DNA of 45,589 nucleotides, from positions 1-45,589 of the forward strand of contig CALXXL010000017.1 of NCBI GenBank assembly GCA_944392655.1. Reading direction: 5' to 3'. The DNA comes from an uncultured Victivallaceae bacterium (GTDB taxonomy: Bacteria > Verrucomicrobiota > Lentisphaeria > Victivallales > Victivallaceae). The notes beneath the pieces are model-generated. The model saw only the letters and a program-made list of their open reading frames with translations, had not been told where the DNA came from and made no database searches. This document shows, one piece after another, positions 1-8,559 of the stretch (its first letter is position 1; each line of letters starts with the position of its first letter). The translations under genes were made by a program, and so were the position numbers.

Positions 1-23
1 CCCGTGTCGGGTTGCCGGTAATA

Positions 24-69
24 TCGCCTTGAAGGCGTGGTGCATACCACCGGCTTAGCCGGTGGTTTT
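24..69 (+). repeat. REP-like double-hairpin element
   Basis: Two adjacent palindromes lie just past the stop codon of the heparinase-like gene. The first is CGCCTT-G-AAGGCG (about 25-37). The second is ACCACCGGC-TTA-GCCGGTGGT (46-66), followed by TTTTG. The linker reads TGGTGCAT. A related layout (TGAAG-centred small palindrome, linker ending CATACC, CCGGC/GCCGG hairpin, T-run) occurs on the opposite strand at the far end of the window. This resembles the paired palindromes of REP elements or the subterminal hairpins of IS200/IS605-type elements, but no transposase is visible. On the heparinase strand the hairpin is not followed by a T-run, so it is not a standard terminator for that gene. 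Confidence 0.5.
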
Positions 70-86
70 GATTATAAGCGGCAAAA

Positions 87-3000
87 TTATTGCAGACTGT
101 AATCGAAAGCGGTAAAGCTGTCGCCCTCTTTCATAAAACAGCCGTCCACCGGGTCGAGCTTCAACCGCAGGCGGTTTTCACCCTCGCTTGTGCTTTCAAG
201 TATCCGGCAGGCGCCATCGCGCCGGTCAAAGAAAATATAGTTGCTGGAAAGTCCGGTCGCCGGAGCGGCCAATTCTACCACAATTTCATCTTTTTCCGGC
301 TCAAGCGCAATCACTTTACCTGTAATGTCCGGCAGATTGCGGAAGGTGAAACCGTTTTCCCCCGTCCGGATAAAGGTGTATTTTGAGGTGATTTCCAGTT
401 CCGGCATTGAGACAATCTTCAAACTTTCTCCGGAGTATTTTATCGCTGCAATATCCTTATTCCCCGCATAGGTGATTAAGAGCGCCGCACCGTCGCCTTC
501 CACCGCCAGACGTTCAATCTTTATTCCATCAGCATTTACCGCTATAACGTTGGCCAGGTCGCTGTAACCGCCGGCACTGTGTGCTAAAAATGAGGTGCCG
601 CGGGCTTCACGATCCGGCTTGGCTCGATTGCGGGTACTCGGCGTTTTGCCCAGCATGATGGTTTGCGGATGCGATTTTTCCACGCTCCAGAAGAGTGATG
701 TAAGATTGTTTTTCGGCGACAGCCACTGGAATTGCAGAATAGCGTCATCGGTAATTGACGCTTCCCGCATAGCAGTGTAGTTTTCCGCTCCGGTAAAGAA
801 GCCGCTGCCCCAGTTGAGCGGTGTCGCTTTGGGCGTTCCGAAATCTTCATTCTGGAATTTTCCCATAACCTGCATCGAGTACAAGTGCTCATTGCCGCCT
901 TTGACCCGGAAAAATTCCACTAAATAGTGTTTATCCTGAGACGCAGAAACCAGAAAGAAGGTACGCTGCTGGAATTCGCAGTTTTCAAACGCCTTCAGCT
1001 CTTCCGCAGCGACTGTCTGCACATATTTGCTCTGCCCCAGCGTAAGCAGCTTGCCCTGGCGTTTGGTACTCGGGAATGCACCGTCGATCGACAGCATATT
1101 GTGCGCCAGCGGCGTTGTCTGCCAGTCGCGCAGCTCATCGGCAAAACCGAGATAGCCGTAGTCGAAAATCAGCTCTTCCTTATTGTCGTAATAGACAAAG
1201 TTCAGATTGCTGTTGTGCGTATGGCCGTTGTTTACAAAGCCATAATCAAAGATGAGTGCCGTCGCTGCCGGATTCAATTCCGGACGTAGAATAGCCCAGT
1301 TCGATCCCGCAATAATGGCAGTGGAGAGAAAACGCTTTTCTTCCTCCGGTGCCGCCGCCGGAAGCGAGGCATCACGCTTGAATACCGAATAATCTGAACC
1401 CTCAGTTTTGGATATCGAACGGTTCAGCAATGCAAGATTGCGTTCGCTCGGAAAATGACAATAGGTCAGCTCTGCAAAATCCGGAGTAAAATGGTCGCCG
1501 CAGTTGGAGTCGTTCAGCGCCGGCAGACAGCCGTCCGGCATTACCTGATATCCAAGAGAAGCAAAAATGTTGCGGTACAGGGATTTATCCAACAGTTTGC
1601 CAGATTCGTCGCCGTTGATGATCGTTTCAATCAGCTTGGGCAGCGGAGCTGTACTCATGTGTGAATACGAAGCGGTATTTTCACTCCATACCCCGTCACG
1701 ATAATAGAATTTTTGGAGGAACGGAATTAACGAGCCTTCTCCATTCAGCACATAGTTTTTCATCAGATCCTGATTGCCGGTGAGGTCCGCACACAGCGCT
1801 GCTGCCGTAAGATGCGCCGGTACGGCGTTCGTGGTTACATCCGCATTGGGGCGGTGTGCGGTAATCATATTGAGATATTCCCGGAATATACCGTTTTCTA
1901 TCTTAACCTTGTCCTCATCGGAATAGACCCCGCTGTTTACAGTGAGGTCGTATGCCACCGCAAACGAGGCTACACGGACGCTGTCACCATATTTCCAGCC
2001 GCCAAGTTTGCCGGCCATGTAGTTGAATCGCGGAGATTTGTACGCCTGAGTCCGGAATTTGAAGGCGTAGTTGGGATATACTTCAGCTATCCGCACCAGA
2101 ATGTCACGAACCTTCTGCGCATAGGCCAGGTCGTCGGTTATCGCGTAGATGTAGGCTGCGTATTCAATCCAGCTGGTGCGGCCGAATTTACGGTTGTTCA
2201 GCATGGCGGTGAGATAATAGTGCGTGCCAAGCTTGTCATCCCCAAGCTCCATCTCTTTGCCCAACGCATATGTGAGAGTTCTGGTCATGCCGGGTTTTGG
2301 ACCGGGAATCGTTTCGGTGTATTCTTCTTTCAGTTCTTCAGATGGGAATACTACATGACATTTACGGCATTCAATCGACTGTTTGTCGCTCCGGAGTATC
2401 CAGGTGTTGTCCAGCGCACCGCATTTCGGGCAGTTTACATGGTCAAATATATCGCCTTCAGAGATATCTCTCTCCGGGTCGATTTCCATAATGTCTTTGG
2501 CACGATAAAGGAAATATTCAAAACGTTTCTTCGCCCACTCCTGTTCCTTGTAGTTGCGTTTCGCCCGTTCAATATCTTCTGCTGAAAACGGCCCCACCGG
2601 GTGTTTGACATTGGCCGGAGCATCCGCATATTCTACTATCGGACTCCAATTCTCAAGTTGGGGACGGTCGGGAAAATGCAGATTGGATATCGTCGCATCA
2701 AACTCCGCCAGACTGACGGTTGAACCAAAACAGAATTCAATCCGGTCAATCCTGTCCGCCGGCTCCTCCGCCAGATTCACCGTTGCCCACTGAATCGGCC
2801 AGGTACTCGGTTTCTCCGGCACCAGTGTATACTCTACCGGCTTTGCCGATACAGGCGACGCCCACGATACAAAACCAAGGCAGGGACGCTCGCTGCCTTC
2901 ATTGTAGCAGTACACTTTTAAACATTGCCAGCTCTTCGGCGTTGAGGTTACCGGCGTGAAGGCAATAGATTTTTTACTGAGATCCACCGGTTCGTTGAAT

Positions 3001-3206
3001 TTTACAAAAACCGAGACAAACTTGTTCTCTTTTGCCTCCGGAAACACCCCTTTTACATATAATGTGTCAGCTTTCAACTCCGCCGTTGTATCCGGCAGTG
3101 AGGCGGATACTGTGGCGGTTTTTTCCAGATCAATTCCAGCGGCCAGTGAAGCCGCCGCCAGTGCCATAATGCCGGCAGCAGAAGATAAGAATTTTTTACT
3201 GTTCAT
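87..3206 (-). CDS. Secreted heparinase II/III-like polysaccharide lyase
   Basis: The 1039-residue protein begins with a Sec signal peptide (lysines at 4-5, hydrophobic stretch to about residue 23). Residues about 200-600 look like the alpha-helical toroid of alginate/heparinase lyases, including WSENTASYSHMS (507-518) with a candidate catalytic Tyr. From about residue 630 the heparinase II/III C-terminal domain follows, with the marker HTHNSNLN (662-669) and AHN (701-703). An extra CxxC-x17-CxxC element (Cys259, 262, 280, 283) between the N-terminal beta region and the toroid looks like a zinc ribbon. The likely role is eliminative cleavage of an acidic polysaccharide in the periplasm or outside the cell; the substrate cannot be told from sequence. 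The start has an AAGGG ribosome-binding site. It lies downstream of the dapA terminator, so it probably has its own weak promoter, which I could not place. Confidence 0.82.
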   Translation of the reverse strand: MNSKKFLSSAAGIMALAAASLAAGIDLEKTATVSASLPDTTAELKADTLYVKGVFPEAKENKFVSVFVKFNEPVDLSKKSIAFTPVTSTPKSWQCLKVYCYNEGSERPCLGFVSWASPVSAKPVEYTLVPEKPSTWPIQWATVNLAEEPADRIDRIEFCFGSTVSLAEFDATISNLHFPDRPQLENWSPIVEYADAPANVKHPVGPFSAEDIERAKRNYKEQEWAKKRFEYFLYRAKDIMEIDPERDISEGDIFDHVNCPKCGALDNTWILRSDKQSIECRKCHVVFPSEELKEEYTETIPGPKPGMTRTLTYALGKEMELGDDKLGTHYYLTAMLNNRKFGRTSWIEYAAYIYAITDDLAYAQKVRDILVRIAEVYPNYAFKFRTQAYKSPRFNYMAGKLGGWKYGDSVRVASFAVAYDLTVNSGVYSDEDKVKIENGIFREYLNMITAHRPNADVTTNAVPAHLTAAALCADLTGNQDLMKNYVLNGEGSLIPFLQKFYYRDGVWSENTASYSHMSTAPLPKLIETIINGDESGKLLDKSLYRNIFASLGYQVMPDGCLPALNDSNCGDHFTPDFAELTYCHFPSERNLALLNRSISKTEGSDYSVFKRDASLPAAAPEEEKRFLSTAIIAGSNWAILRPELNPAATALIFDYGFVNNGHTHNSNLNFVYYDNKEELIFDYGYLGFADELRDWQTTPLAHNMLSIDGAFPSTKRQGKLLTLGQSKYVQTVAAEELKAFENCEFQQRTFFLVSASQDKHYLVEFFRVKGGNEHLYSMQVMGKFQNEDFGTPKATPLNWGSGFFTGAENYTAMREASITDDAILQFQWLSPKNNLTSLFWSVEKSHPQTIMLGKTPSTRNRAKPDREARGTSFLAHSAGGYSDLANVIAVNADGIKIERLAVEGDGAALLITYAGNKDIAAIKYSGESLKIVSMPELEITSKYTFIRTGENGFTFRNLPDITGKVIALEPEKDEIVVELAAPATGLSSNYIFFDRRDGACRILESTSEGENRLRLKLDPVDGCFMKEGDSFTAFDYSLQ

Positions 3207-3243
3207 GTTATATGCCCTTAAGTTTTTTATATCAGAACCATGT

Positions 3244-3278
3244 AAAAAAAATGCACGACCTGTTTTTCAGGTCATGCA
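3244..3278 (-). terminator. Rho-independent terminator after dapA
   Basis: Read on the minus strand, an 11-base arm TGCATGACCTG, a loop of five A and the arm CAGGTCGTGCA (one T-G pair) are followed by eight T. It begins 15 bases past the dapA stop and separates the valS-dapA unit from the heparinase-like gene. Confidence 0.88.
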
Positions 3279-3293
3279 TCAGCAATCGGTAAC

Positions 3294-4166
3294 TTAAATG
3301 AGTTTCAGACCTTTTAAGGTCGCGGTCAGCTTTTCCCGGTGCGCCTGAGACAGCTCGCACAGCGGCAACCGGTACTCTTCCTTGATCAAGCCGCAGATCG
3401 CCATCGCCGCTTTGATCGGAATCGGGTTGGTCTCGATAAATTGATCCCGGAAAAAAGGATAGAGGCGGCGGTTCAACTCCAGCGCTTTACGCGTTTCGCC
3501 GGCTTCAAAAAGTTTTACCAGTTCACTCATCTCCGCCGGCAGCAGATTCGAGGTTACACTCACTACCCCGGTCGCTCCAACCGACATCATCGGCAGCGTC
3601 AATGCATCGTCTCCCGACAATACTGTAATGTCGCATCCGTCAAGGATCGCCGATACCCGCTCAGCACTGCCGGCCGCCTCTTTTACCGCCGCAATCAAGG
3701 GATTCGCTTGACGCAGACGGATGATCGTATCAATATTAATCGGAATTCCACTGCGTCCCGGCACGTTATACAATACTACCGGCAGCTCCGTCGCTTCCGC
3801 AACTGTCATGAAGTGACGGTACAACCCTTCCTGGGTCGGCTTGTTGTAATACGGAGTAACCTGCAGCGAGGCATCAGCACCCATCGCTTTGGCCTTAAGT
3901 GTCATCTCCACCGCTTCATGCGTGGAGTTCGCTCCGGTTCCGGCAATGATCTGGCACCGTCCGTCAGCCGTCTTTATGGTCTCTTCTATAACTTTTAAAT
4001 GCTCTTCGTAGGTCAGGGTCGGGGATTCGCCTGTGGTGCCGACCGGAACTATACCGGCTACACCACCGTCTATCTGGCGGTTCACCAGTTCGCGCAACTT
4101 GCCGTAGTCAACCTCGCCATTCGAAAACGGGGTGATTAACGCGGTATATACGCCTTTGAATTCCAT
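3294..4166 (-). CDS. dapA: 4-hydroxy-tetrahydrodipicolinate synthase
   Basis: The 290-residue cytoplasmic TIM-barrel aldolase condenses pyruvate with aspartate semialdehyde, the first committed step of lysine and diaminopimelate synthesis. Key residues fall where the E. coli enzyme has them: Thr44-Thr45 in GTTGES, Tyr107 in TPYYNKP, Tyr133 and Arg138 in YNVPGRSG, and the Schiff-base lysine Lys162 in VKEAAG. The length is typical of the family. The start is supported by AAGGAG eight bases upstream. It lies 51 bases downstream of valS on the same strand and is followed by a strong terminator, so the two are probably co-transcribed. I see no lysine riboswitch in the short spacer. The N-acetylneuraminate lyase relatives are less likely given the Thr-Thr pair and Arg138. 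Confidence 0.95.
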   Translation of the reverse strand: MEFKGVYTALITPFSNGEVDYGKLRELVNRQIDGGVAGIVPVGTTGESPTLTYEEHLKVIEETIKTADGRCQIIAGTGANSTHEAVEMTLKAKAMGADASLQVTPYYNKPTQEGLYRHFMTVAEATELPVVLYNVPGRSGIPINIDTIIRLRQANPLIAAVKEAAGSAERVSAILDGCDITVLSGDDALTLPMMSVGATGVVSVTSNLLPAEMSELVKLFEAGETRKALELNRRLYPFFRDQFIETNPIPIKAAMAICGLIKEEYRLPLCELSQAHREKLTATLKGLKLI

Positions 4167-4217
4167 AATGAAGCTCCTTGGATTATATTGAATTTTTTTC
4201 TATATCGCTAAAACAAA

Positions 4218-6875
4218 TTAACTTAAAGAGTCGATAAGTTCATTCACCCGGGCCAGCTTTTCTTTCAATTCCGCCAGGTGAGCTTTCGCATCCGCAACAA
4301 CCTGCTCCGGCGCTTTGGCCAGAAAACGTTCGTTCGACAGCTTCGCTTCAGAGGATTTTATCCACTTTTCGTAATCTACCCGCTGTTTTTCCAGTTTGAC
4401 CTTTTCCGCTTCCACGTCAATCAAACCAGCCAGCGGCAGGTAGATGGTGCCAAGATTACTCAACGCCGATGGCGCCGCACCCTGGCTGCGGTCATAGTCT
4501 GCCAGAGAAATTTCCACTTCGCTCGCATTCAACAGCGTCTTGAGCGAATCCGCCTGCGAATTCAAAAATGCAAGTTTTTCCTCATTTACCGCACGGATAT
4601 AGAACTTGACCTTCTTGTTGTCGCCAATATTGCAGCCGGAGCGCAGCGCACGGCCGGCGGTTACCATGGCAAACTTGTTGTCTACATCCGCAACGATCTT
4701 TTCACCTTCGGCATCGGCTTCGTTATACTGCGGATATTCGGCATTCATAATGCTGGCATCTTCCGCAACATAACCCATGGCGTGCGCCAGTTCTTCCGTA
4801 ATGAACGGCATGAATGGATGCAGAAGACGCAGTACTTTGAATAATATGTAGTCCACAACCGCCAGCGCCCGCTCTTTCGCTTCGCCGCCGGCACGGAACT
4901 GCACCTTTTCCGCTTCAACAAACCAGTCGCACACATTGCTCCATACCAGGTCGTAAATATCGTGCGCCGCTGTGTGGAACCGGAACTCTTTAAGCGAAGT
5001 ATTTACGCTGCCGACCACATCGTTAACTTTGGCGATAATCCACTGTTCATCAGCTGTAAGCGCAGATTTATCCAGCCCATCCAGCGATTTATAATATTCC
5101 GTCGGCCCGCCCTGCATCTGGCGGAAACGGCAGACGTTCCACAGCTTGTTGGCAAAGTTGCGCCCGAGTTCACACCGCTCGTTGCTGTAACGGATGTCCA
5201 TACCCACCGGCGCAATGTAGATGATGGAGAAACGTAATGCGTCGGCGCCGTATTCGTCTATTACATCCAGAGGATCCGGCGAGTTACCCAGCGATTTGGA
5301 GAGCTTGCGCCCGATCTCGTCACGGATAATACTGGTGAAATAGACATTCCGGAACGGTATCTCCTTCATAAATTCGCAGCCGGCCATGATCATGCGCGCA
5401 ACCCAGAAGAATATGATATCCGGCCCGGTTACCAGATCCGCCGTCGGATAGAAATATTTCAATTCTTCCGTCTTTTCCGGCCAGCCCATTACCGAGAACG
5501 GCCACAGCCACGAACTGAACCAGGTGTCAAGCACATCTTCCTCCTGACGCCAGTTGCCCGGAGCCGTCGGAGGTTCCATGCCGACATATACTTCACCTGT
5601 GTCATCATTATACCATGCCGGTATCCGGTGCCCCCACCAGATCTGACGGCTGATGCACCAGTCCTGAATATTCTCCATCCAGTGGAAATAGGTCTTCGCC
5701 CAGCGTTCGGGATAGAATTTGATTTTGCCTTCCCGAACCGCCGCAATCGCCGGTTTTGCCAGCTCTTTCATGTTGCAGAACCACTGACGGCTGATCAGCG
5801 TTTCAATCGGCACATCGCCGCGTTCGGAAAATCCCACCGCGTGACGGATAGGTTCAATTTTGGTCAGCAAGCCGAGCTTATCCAGCTCTGCAACCACCTT
5901 TTCCCGCGCCGCAAAACGGTCCATTCCGGCAAACTCCGCACCGGCTTTGTCGTTCAGCGATGCGTCAGCATTCATTATGTTGATCATCGCCAGATTGTGC
6001 CGCTGCCCGACCGCAAAGTCATTCGGGTCATGCGCCGGTGTGATTTTTACACAGCCGGAACCCTTTTCCGGGTCGGCGTGCTCATCGGCAATAATCGGTA
6101 TTTCCCGGTCGGTCAACGGCAGTTTTACCATCTTGCCGATCAGGTGTTTGTAACGCTCGTCCGTGGGATGAACCGCTACCGCGGTGTCCCCGAACATCGT
6201 CTCCGGACGCGTTGTCGCTACTTCCAGAAAGCCCGAACCGTCAACCAACGGATATTTGATATGGTAGAACTTGCCGTCCACCTCTTTGTAGATAACCTCT
6301 TCATCCGACAATGCGGTCCTGGATACCGGACACCAGTTGATCATACGCTGACCGCGATAGATGTAGCCTTTGTTGTAGAGTTCAACAAATACTTTGCGCA
6401 CCGCATGCGAGAGACCTTCGTCCATCGTAAAGCGTTCACGCTCCCAGTCGCACGCTGTACCGAGCTTGCGCAGCTGGCGGATGATGGTGCCGCCGTACTG
6501 TTTGCGCCACTCCCATACCTTTTCAATGAATTTTTCCCGGCCGAGTTCATCCCGCCCGGGTTCGCCTTTCTGACGGAGCGTCTTTTCCACCTTGCTCTCC
6601 GTCGCAATCCCCGCGTGGTCGGTGCCGGGAAACCACGATACTTCGTAACCCATCATCTTATGATGACGGATGAGGATGTCCTGCAGAGTGTTGTTCAGAA
6701 TATGACCCAAATGGAGTATCCCTGTTACATTCGGCGGCGGAATTACTATGCTGTAAGCCGGCTTATCCGGGTTGGGCTTCCCGTGAAAAAGATGATTGTT
6801 CTCCCACCAGGCGTACCATTTCGCCTCGGTATCCGCCGGAATATAGGCCTTCGGCAGCTGATAATACTCGCTCAT
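4218..6875 (-). CDS. valS: Valyl-tRNA synthetase
   Basis: This 885-residue class I aminoacyl-tRNA synthetase charges tRNA-Val. The HIGH signature is HLGH at 55-58, preceded by PPPNVTG. The KMSKS signature is KLSKS at 524-528. The region between them holds the editing domain (for example TTRPETMFGDTAVAVHP). The C-terminal 70 or so residues are a charged heptad-rich helix, the coiled-coil arm typical of bacterial ValRS. The start MSEYYQLPKAYIP is supported by AGGAG ten bases upstream. It is first in a unit with dapA and is divergent from the lipoprotein gene at 7079. Confidence 0.97.
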   Translation of the reverse strand: MSEYYQLPKAYIPADTEAKWYAWWENNHLFHGKPNPDKPAYSIVIPPPNVTGILHLGHILNNTLQDILIRHHKMMGYEVSWFPGTDHAGIATESKVEKTLRQKGEPGRDELGREKFIEKVWEWRKQYGGTIIRQLRKLGTACDWERERFTMDEGLSHAVRKVFVELYNKGYIYRGQRMINWCPVSRTALSDEEVIYKEVDGKFYHIKYPLVDGSGFLEVATTRPETMFGDTAVAVHPTDERYKHLIGKMVKLPLTDREIPIIADEHADPEKGSGCVKITPAHDPNDFAVGQRHNLAMINIMNADASLNDKAGAEFAGMDRFAAREKVVAELDKLGLLTKIEPIRHAVGFSERGDVPIETLISRQWFCNMKELAKPAIAAVREGKIKFYPERWAKTYFHWMENIQDWCISRQIWWGHRIPAWYNDDTGEVYVGMEPPTAPGNWRQEEDVLDTWFSSWLWPFSVMGWPEKTEELKYFYPTADLVTGPDIIFFWVARMIMAGCEFMKEIPFRNVYFTSIIRDEIGRKLSKSLGNSPDPLDVIDEYGADALRFSIIYIAPVGMDIRYSNERCELGRNFANKLWNVCRFRQMQGGPTEYYKSLDGLDKSALTADEQWIIAKVNDVVGSVNTSLKEFRFHTAAHDIYDLVWSNVCDWFVEAEKVQFRAGGEAKERALAVVDYILFKVLRLLHPFMPFITEELAHAMGYVAEDASIMNAEYPQYNEADAEGEKIVADVDNKFAMVTAGRALRSGCNIGDNKKVKFYIRAVNEEKLAFLNSQADSLKTLLNASEVEISLADYDRSQGAAPSALSNLGTIYLPLAGLIDVEAEKVKLEKQRVDYEKWIKSSEAKLSNERFLAKAPEQVVADAKAHLAELKEKLARVNELIDSLS

Positions 6876-6937
6876 GTTCGTCTTGCTCCTGAAATATCGC
6901 TGTATAATTATTATGCTTTTTTACATCTTAACCAATT

Positions 6938-6965
6938 AATATACACCCCAACAGCAACTTTTAAA
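6938..6965 (-). promoter_or_regulatory. Candidate sigma-70 promoter for valS
   Basis: On the minus strand TTTAAA, a 16-base spacer and TATATT lie about 65-90 bases before the valS start. The -10 matches other candidate promoters in this window; the -35 matches consensus at only four positions. This is a pattern match only. Confidence 0.35.
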
Positions 6966-7078
6966 ACCCGATGACGGCAACACTGCGTTTTTTTACCGGA
7001 TTTTTCTTGATTTTTACATGGTTTTACCCGGTTTAAGTGCTACATTATCCGGAAAGTTCAACATACAGGAGTTTGATT

Positions 7079-7474
7079 ATGCGCTATTTTATGATAATGG
7101 TTCTGCTGGCGGCGCTGACCGGATGCGCCACCGCACACGTTCAGATTCAACGCCCGAAAGAGAAGAAAGTTCTGCCCGATGGCCGCGAAGTCGTGGCCGA
7201 ACTTAAGGGCGACAATACCTGTTACTACCTCTTCGGCTTTATCCCGTTGTGGTGCGGTAACTCCAATCGCCCCAACACCGGCGATTATGATATATTCCGC
7301 GACCGCCTCTCGGAAATACGCAACGACGCCATGCTTAAGGATTTTGCCGCAAAGCTCGGCGCAGATACCGTAATCAATATCAAACATGAGCGGCATTCTG
7401 CCGGCGCATATTCACTCTGGATCGTCTGTACCGAGGCGATAACCTCCACCGGTACTGCTGTGGCAAAACCTTAA
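7079..7474 (+). CDS. Small lipoprotein of unknown function
   Basis: The 131-residue protein starts at the ATG preceded by AGGAG at 7067-7071; an in-frame GTG at 7037 lacks such a site. It opens with a lipoprotein signal peptide: a hydrophobic run and the lipobox LTGC (13-16), giving a lipidated Cys16 followed by Ala, which suggests outer-membrane sorting. The mature part has a Cys-containing segment YYLFGFIPLWCG (about 49-60), an acidic and basic helix-like stretch, and a C-terminal segment GADTVINIKHERHS that resembles the strand pattern of small lipoproteins that assemble into rings or bind metal. I do not recognise the family with certainty. It sits alone between divergent valS and the folE operon, with no terminator seen after it. 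Confidence 0.75.
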   Translation: MRYFMIMVLLAALTGCATAHVQIQRPKEKKVLPDGREVVAELKGDNTCYYLFGFIPLWCGNSNRPNTGDYDIFRDRLSEIRNDAMLKDFAAKLGADTVINIKHERHSAGAYSLWIVCTEAITSTGTAVAKP

Positions 7475-7490
7475 TACAAGCCGGTTGTAT

Positions 7491-7519
7491 TTGGATTTAC
7501 CGGATTTGAGTGGTATATT
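7491..7519 (+). promoter_or_regulatory. Candidate sigma-70 promoter for folE operon
   Basis: TTGGAT, a 17-base spacer and TATATT lie about 50 bases upstream of the folE start, directly after the lipoprotein gene. Four of six -35 positions and five of six -10 positions match consensus. The folE start itself has AAGGAAAG upstream. Confidence 0.55.
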
Positions 7520-7567
7520 ATTGCTTTTGATTCAATTTAAGAGAAAATGTAAGGAAAGAAAAATACT

Positions 7568-8119
7568 ATGGATATACAGAAGCAGATCACCCATATCTTA
7601 CGGGAGATCGGCGAAGATCCGGAACGCGAAGGACTTTTATCCACTCCAAAAAGAGTGGAGAAAAGTTATGCCTATTTAATGCGCGGGTACAATCAGAATC
7701 TGAAAGATGTAGTTAACGGCGCGGTATTTACCTCCGATGCGGACGAGATGGTGATCGTGCGCGATATCGAGTTCTTCAGCATGTGCGAACACCATATGCT
7801 GCCGTTCTTCGGTCACGCCCATGTCGGCTATATTCCCAAAGGGAAAATTATCGGAGTAAGCAAGATCGCCCGTATTGTGGATATGTTCGCCAGACGGCTT
7901 CAGGTGCAGGAACGGCTCACCGGACAGGTCGCCGAAGCGCTGATGGAGGTGCTGGCACCGGAAGGCGTAGGGGTGGTGATGGAGGCACGTCACATGTGTA
8001 TGCAGATGCGCGGCGTGGAAAAACAGAACTCCGTAATGACCACCAGCAGTATGCTCGGCTCGTTCCGCGACGAGGCCGAGACCAGAATGGAATTCCTTCA
8101 GCTTATAAGAGGCGCATGA
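7568..8119 (+). CDS. folE: GTP cyclohydrolase I
   Basis: This 183-residue enzyme converts GTP to 7,8-dihydroneopterin triphosphate, the entry to folate and tetrahydrobiopterin or queuosine-type pathways. The zinc ligands are visible: Cys73 and His76 in [10 protein letters not shown] and Cys144 in RHMCMQMRG. The core motif [20 protein letters not shown] is also present. It has the short N-terminus seen in many type IA enzymes. It is the first gene after a candidate promoter and its TGA overlaps the dtd ATG (ATGA), so dtd is probably translationally coupled. No other folate gene is nearby; folK or folP would have to be elsewhere. Confidence 0.97.
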   Translation: MDIQKQITHILREIGEDPEREGLLSTPKRVEKSYAYLMRGYNQNLKDVVNGAVFTSDADEMVIVRDIEFFSMCEHHMLPFFGHAHVGYIPKGKIIGVSKIARIVDMFARRLQVQERLTGQVAEALMEVLAPEGVGVVMEARHMCMQMRGVEKQNSVMTTSSMLGSFRDEAETRMEFLQLIRGA

Positions 8120-8559
8120 GAGCTTTGGTTCAACGTGCGGCACGCGCCGCAATAACTATAAACGGTACTCCGGCCGGGACTATGGGAGCCGGACTGGTGG
8201 TGCTTCTCGGGATTACTCACAGCGACAGCGAAAAAGATGTGCGCTATCTGGCCGACAAGTGTCTCGGATTGCGCATTTTCGCCGATGAAAACGGCAAGAT
8301 GAACCGCTCTTTGCTGGATGTGGGCGGGGATTTGATGATTGTCTCGCAGTTTACCCTGTACGGCGATTGCCGCCATGGCAAACGCCCGGGATTTACTGAT
8401 GCGGCAAATCCGGTTCATGCAATTCCGCTTTATGAGGCTTTTATCGCCCGCTGCCGCGAAGCGGTGCCGGGATTGCTGACCGGAGAGTTCGGCGCAGATA
8501 TGCAGGTTGAACTGGTCAATGACGGTCCGGTCACTTTGATGCTGGAGAGCGAAAAATGA
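8116..8559 (+). CDS. dtd: D-aminoacyl-tRNA deacylase
   Basis: The 147-residue cytoplasmic protein removes D-amino acids (and Gly mischarged on tRNA-Ala) from tRNA. Both active-site signatures of the DTD1 fold are present: SQFTLYGD at 77-84 and the Gly-cisPro motif NDGPVT at 135-140. The length is typical. The open frame extends much further upstream over folE, but homology begins at MRALVQRA, and the ATG at 8116 overlaps the folE stop. Its own stop overlaps the dxr start, again as ATGA, so it is embedded in a coupled operon. Confidence 0.96.
   Translation: MRALVQRAARAAITINGTPAGTMGAGLVVLLGITHSDSEKDVRYLADKCLGLRIFADENGKMNRSLLDVGGDLMIVSQFTLYGDCRHGKRPGFTDAANPVHAIPLYEAFIARCREAVPGLLTGEFGADMQVELVNDGPVTLMLESEK

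Noticed and set aside
46-69. Hairpin taken as a terminator for the heparinase-like gene
   Set aside because: On that gene's strand the stem is followed by ATGCACC, not a T-run; the T-run is on the opposite strand. It fits a REP-like element better.
4167-4217. Lysine riboswitch or leader before dapA
   Set aside because: Only 51 bases separate valS and dapA, far too short for the lysine aptamer.
5628-6974. 448-codon open frame antisense to valS
   Set aside because: It is fully covered by valS, has no recognisable domain, is low in hydrophobic pattern, and arises from the codon bias of the real gene.
7783-8115. Upstream extension of the dtd frame across folE
   Set aside because: Homology to Dtd starts at 8116, where ATG overlaps the folE stop; the extension is an Arg-rich out-of-frame translation of folE.
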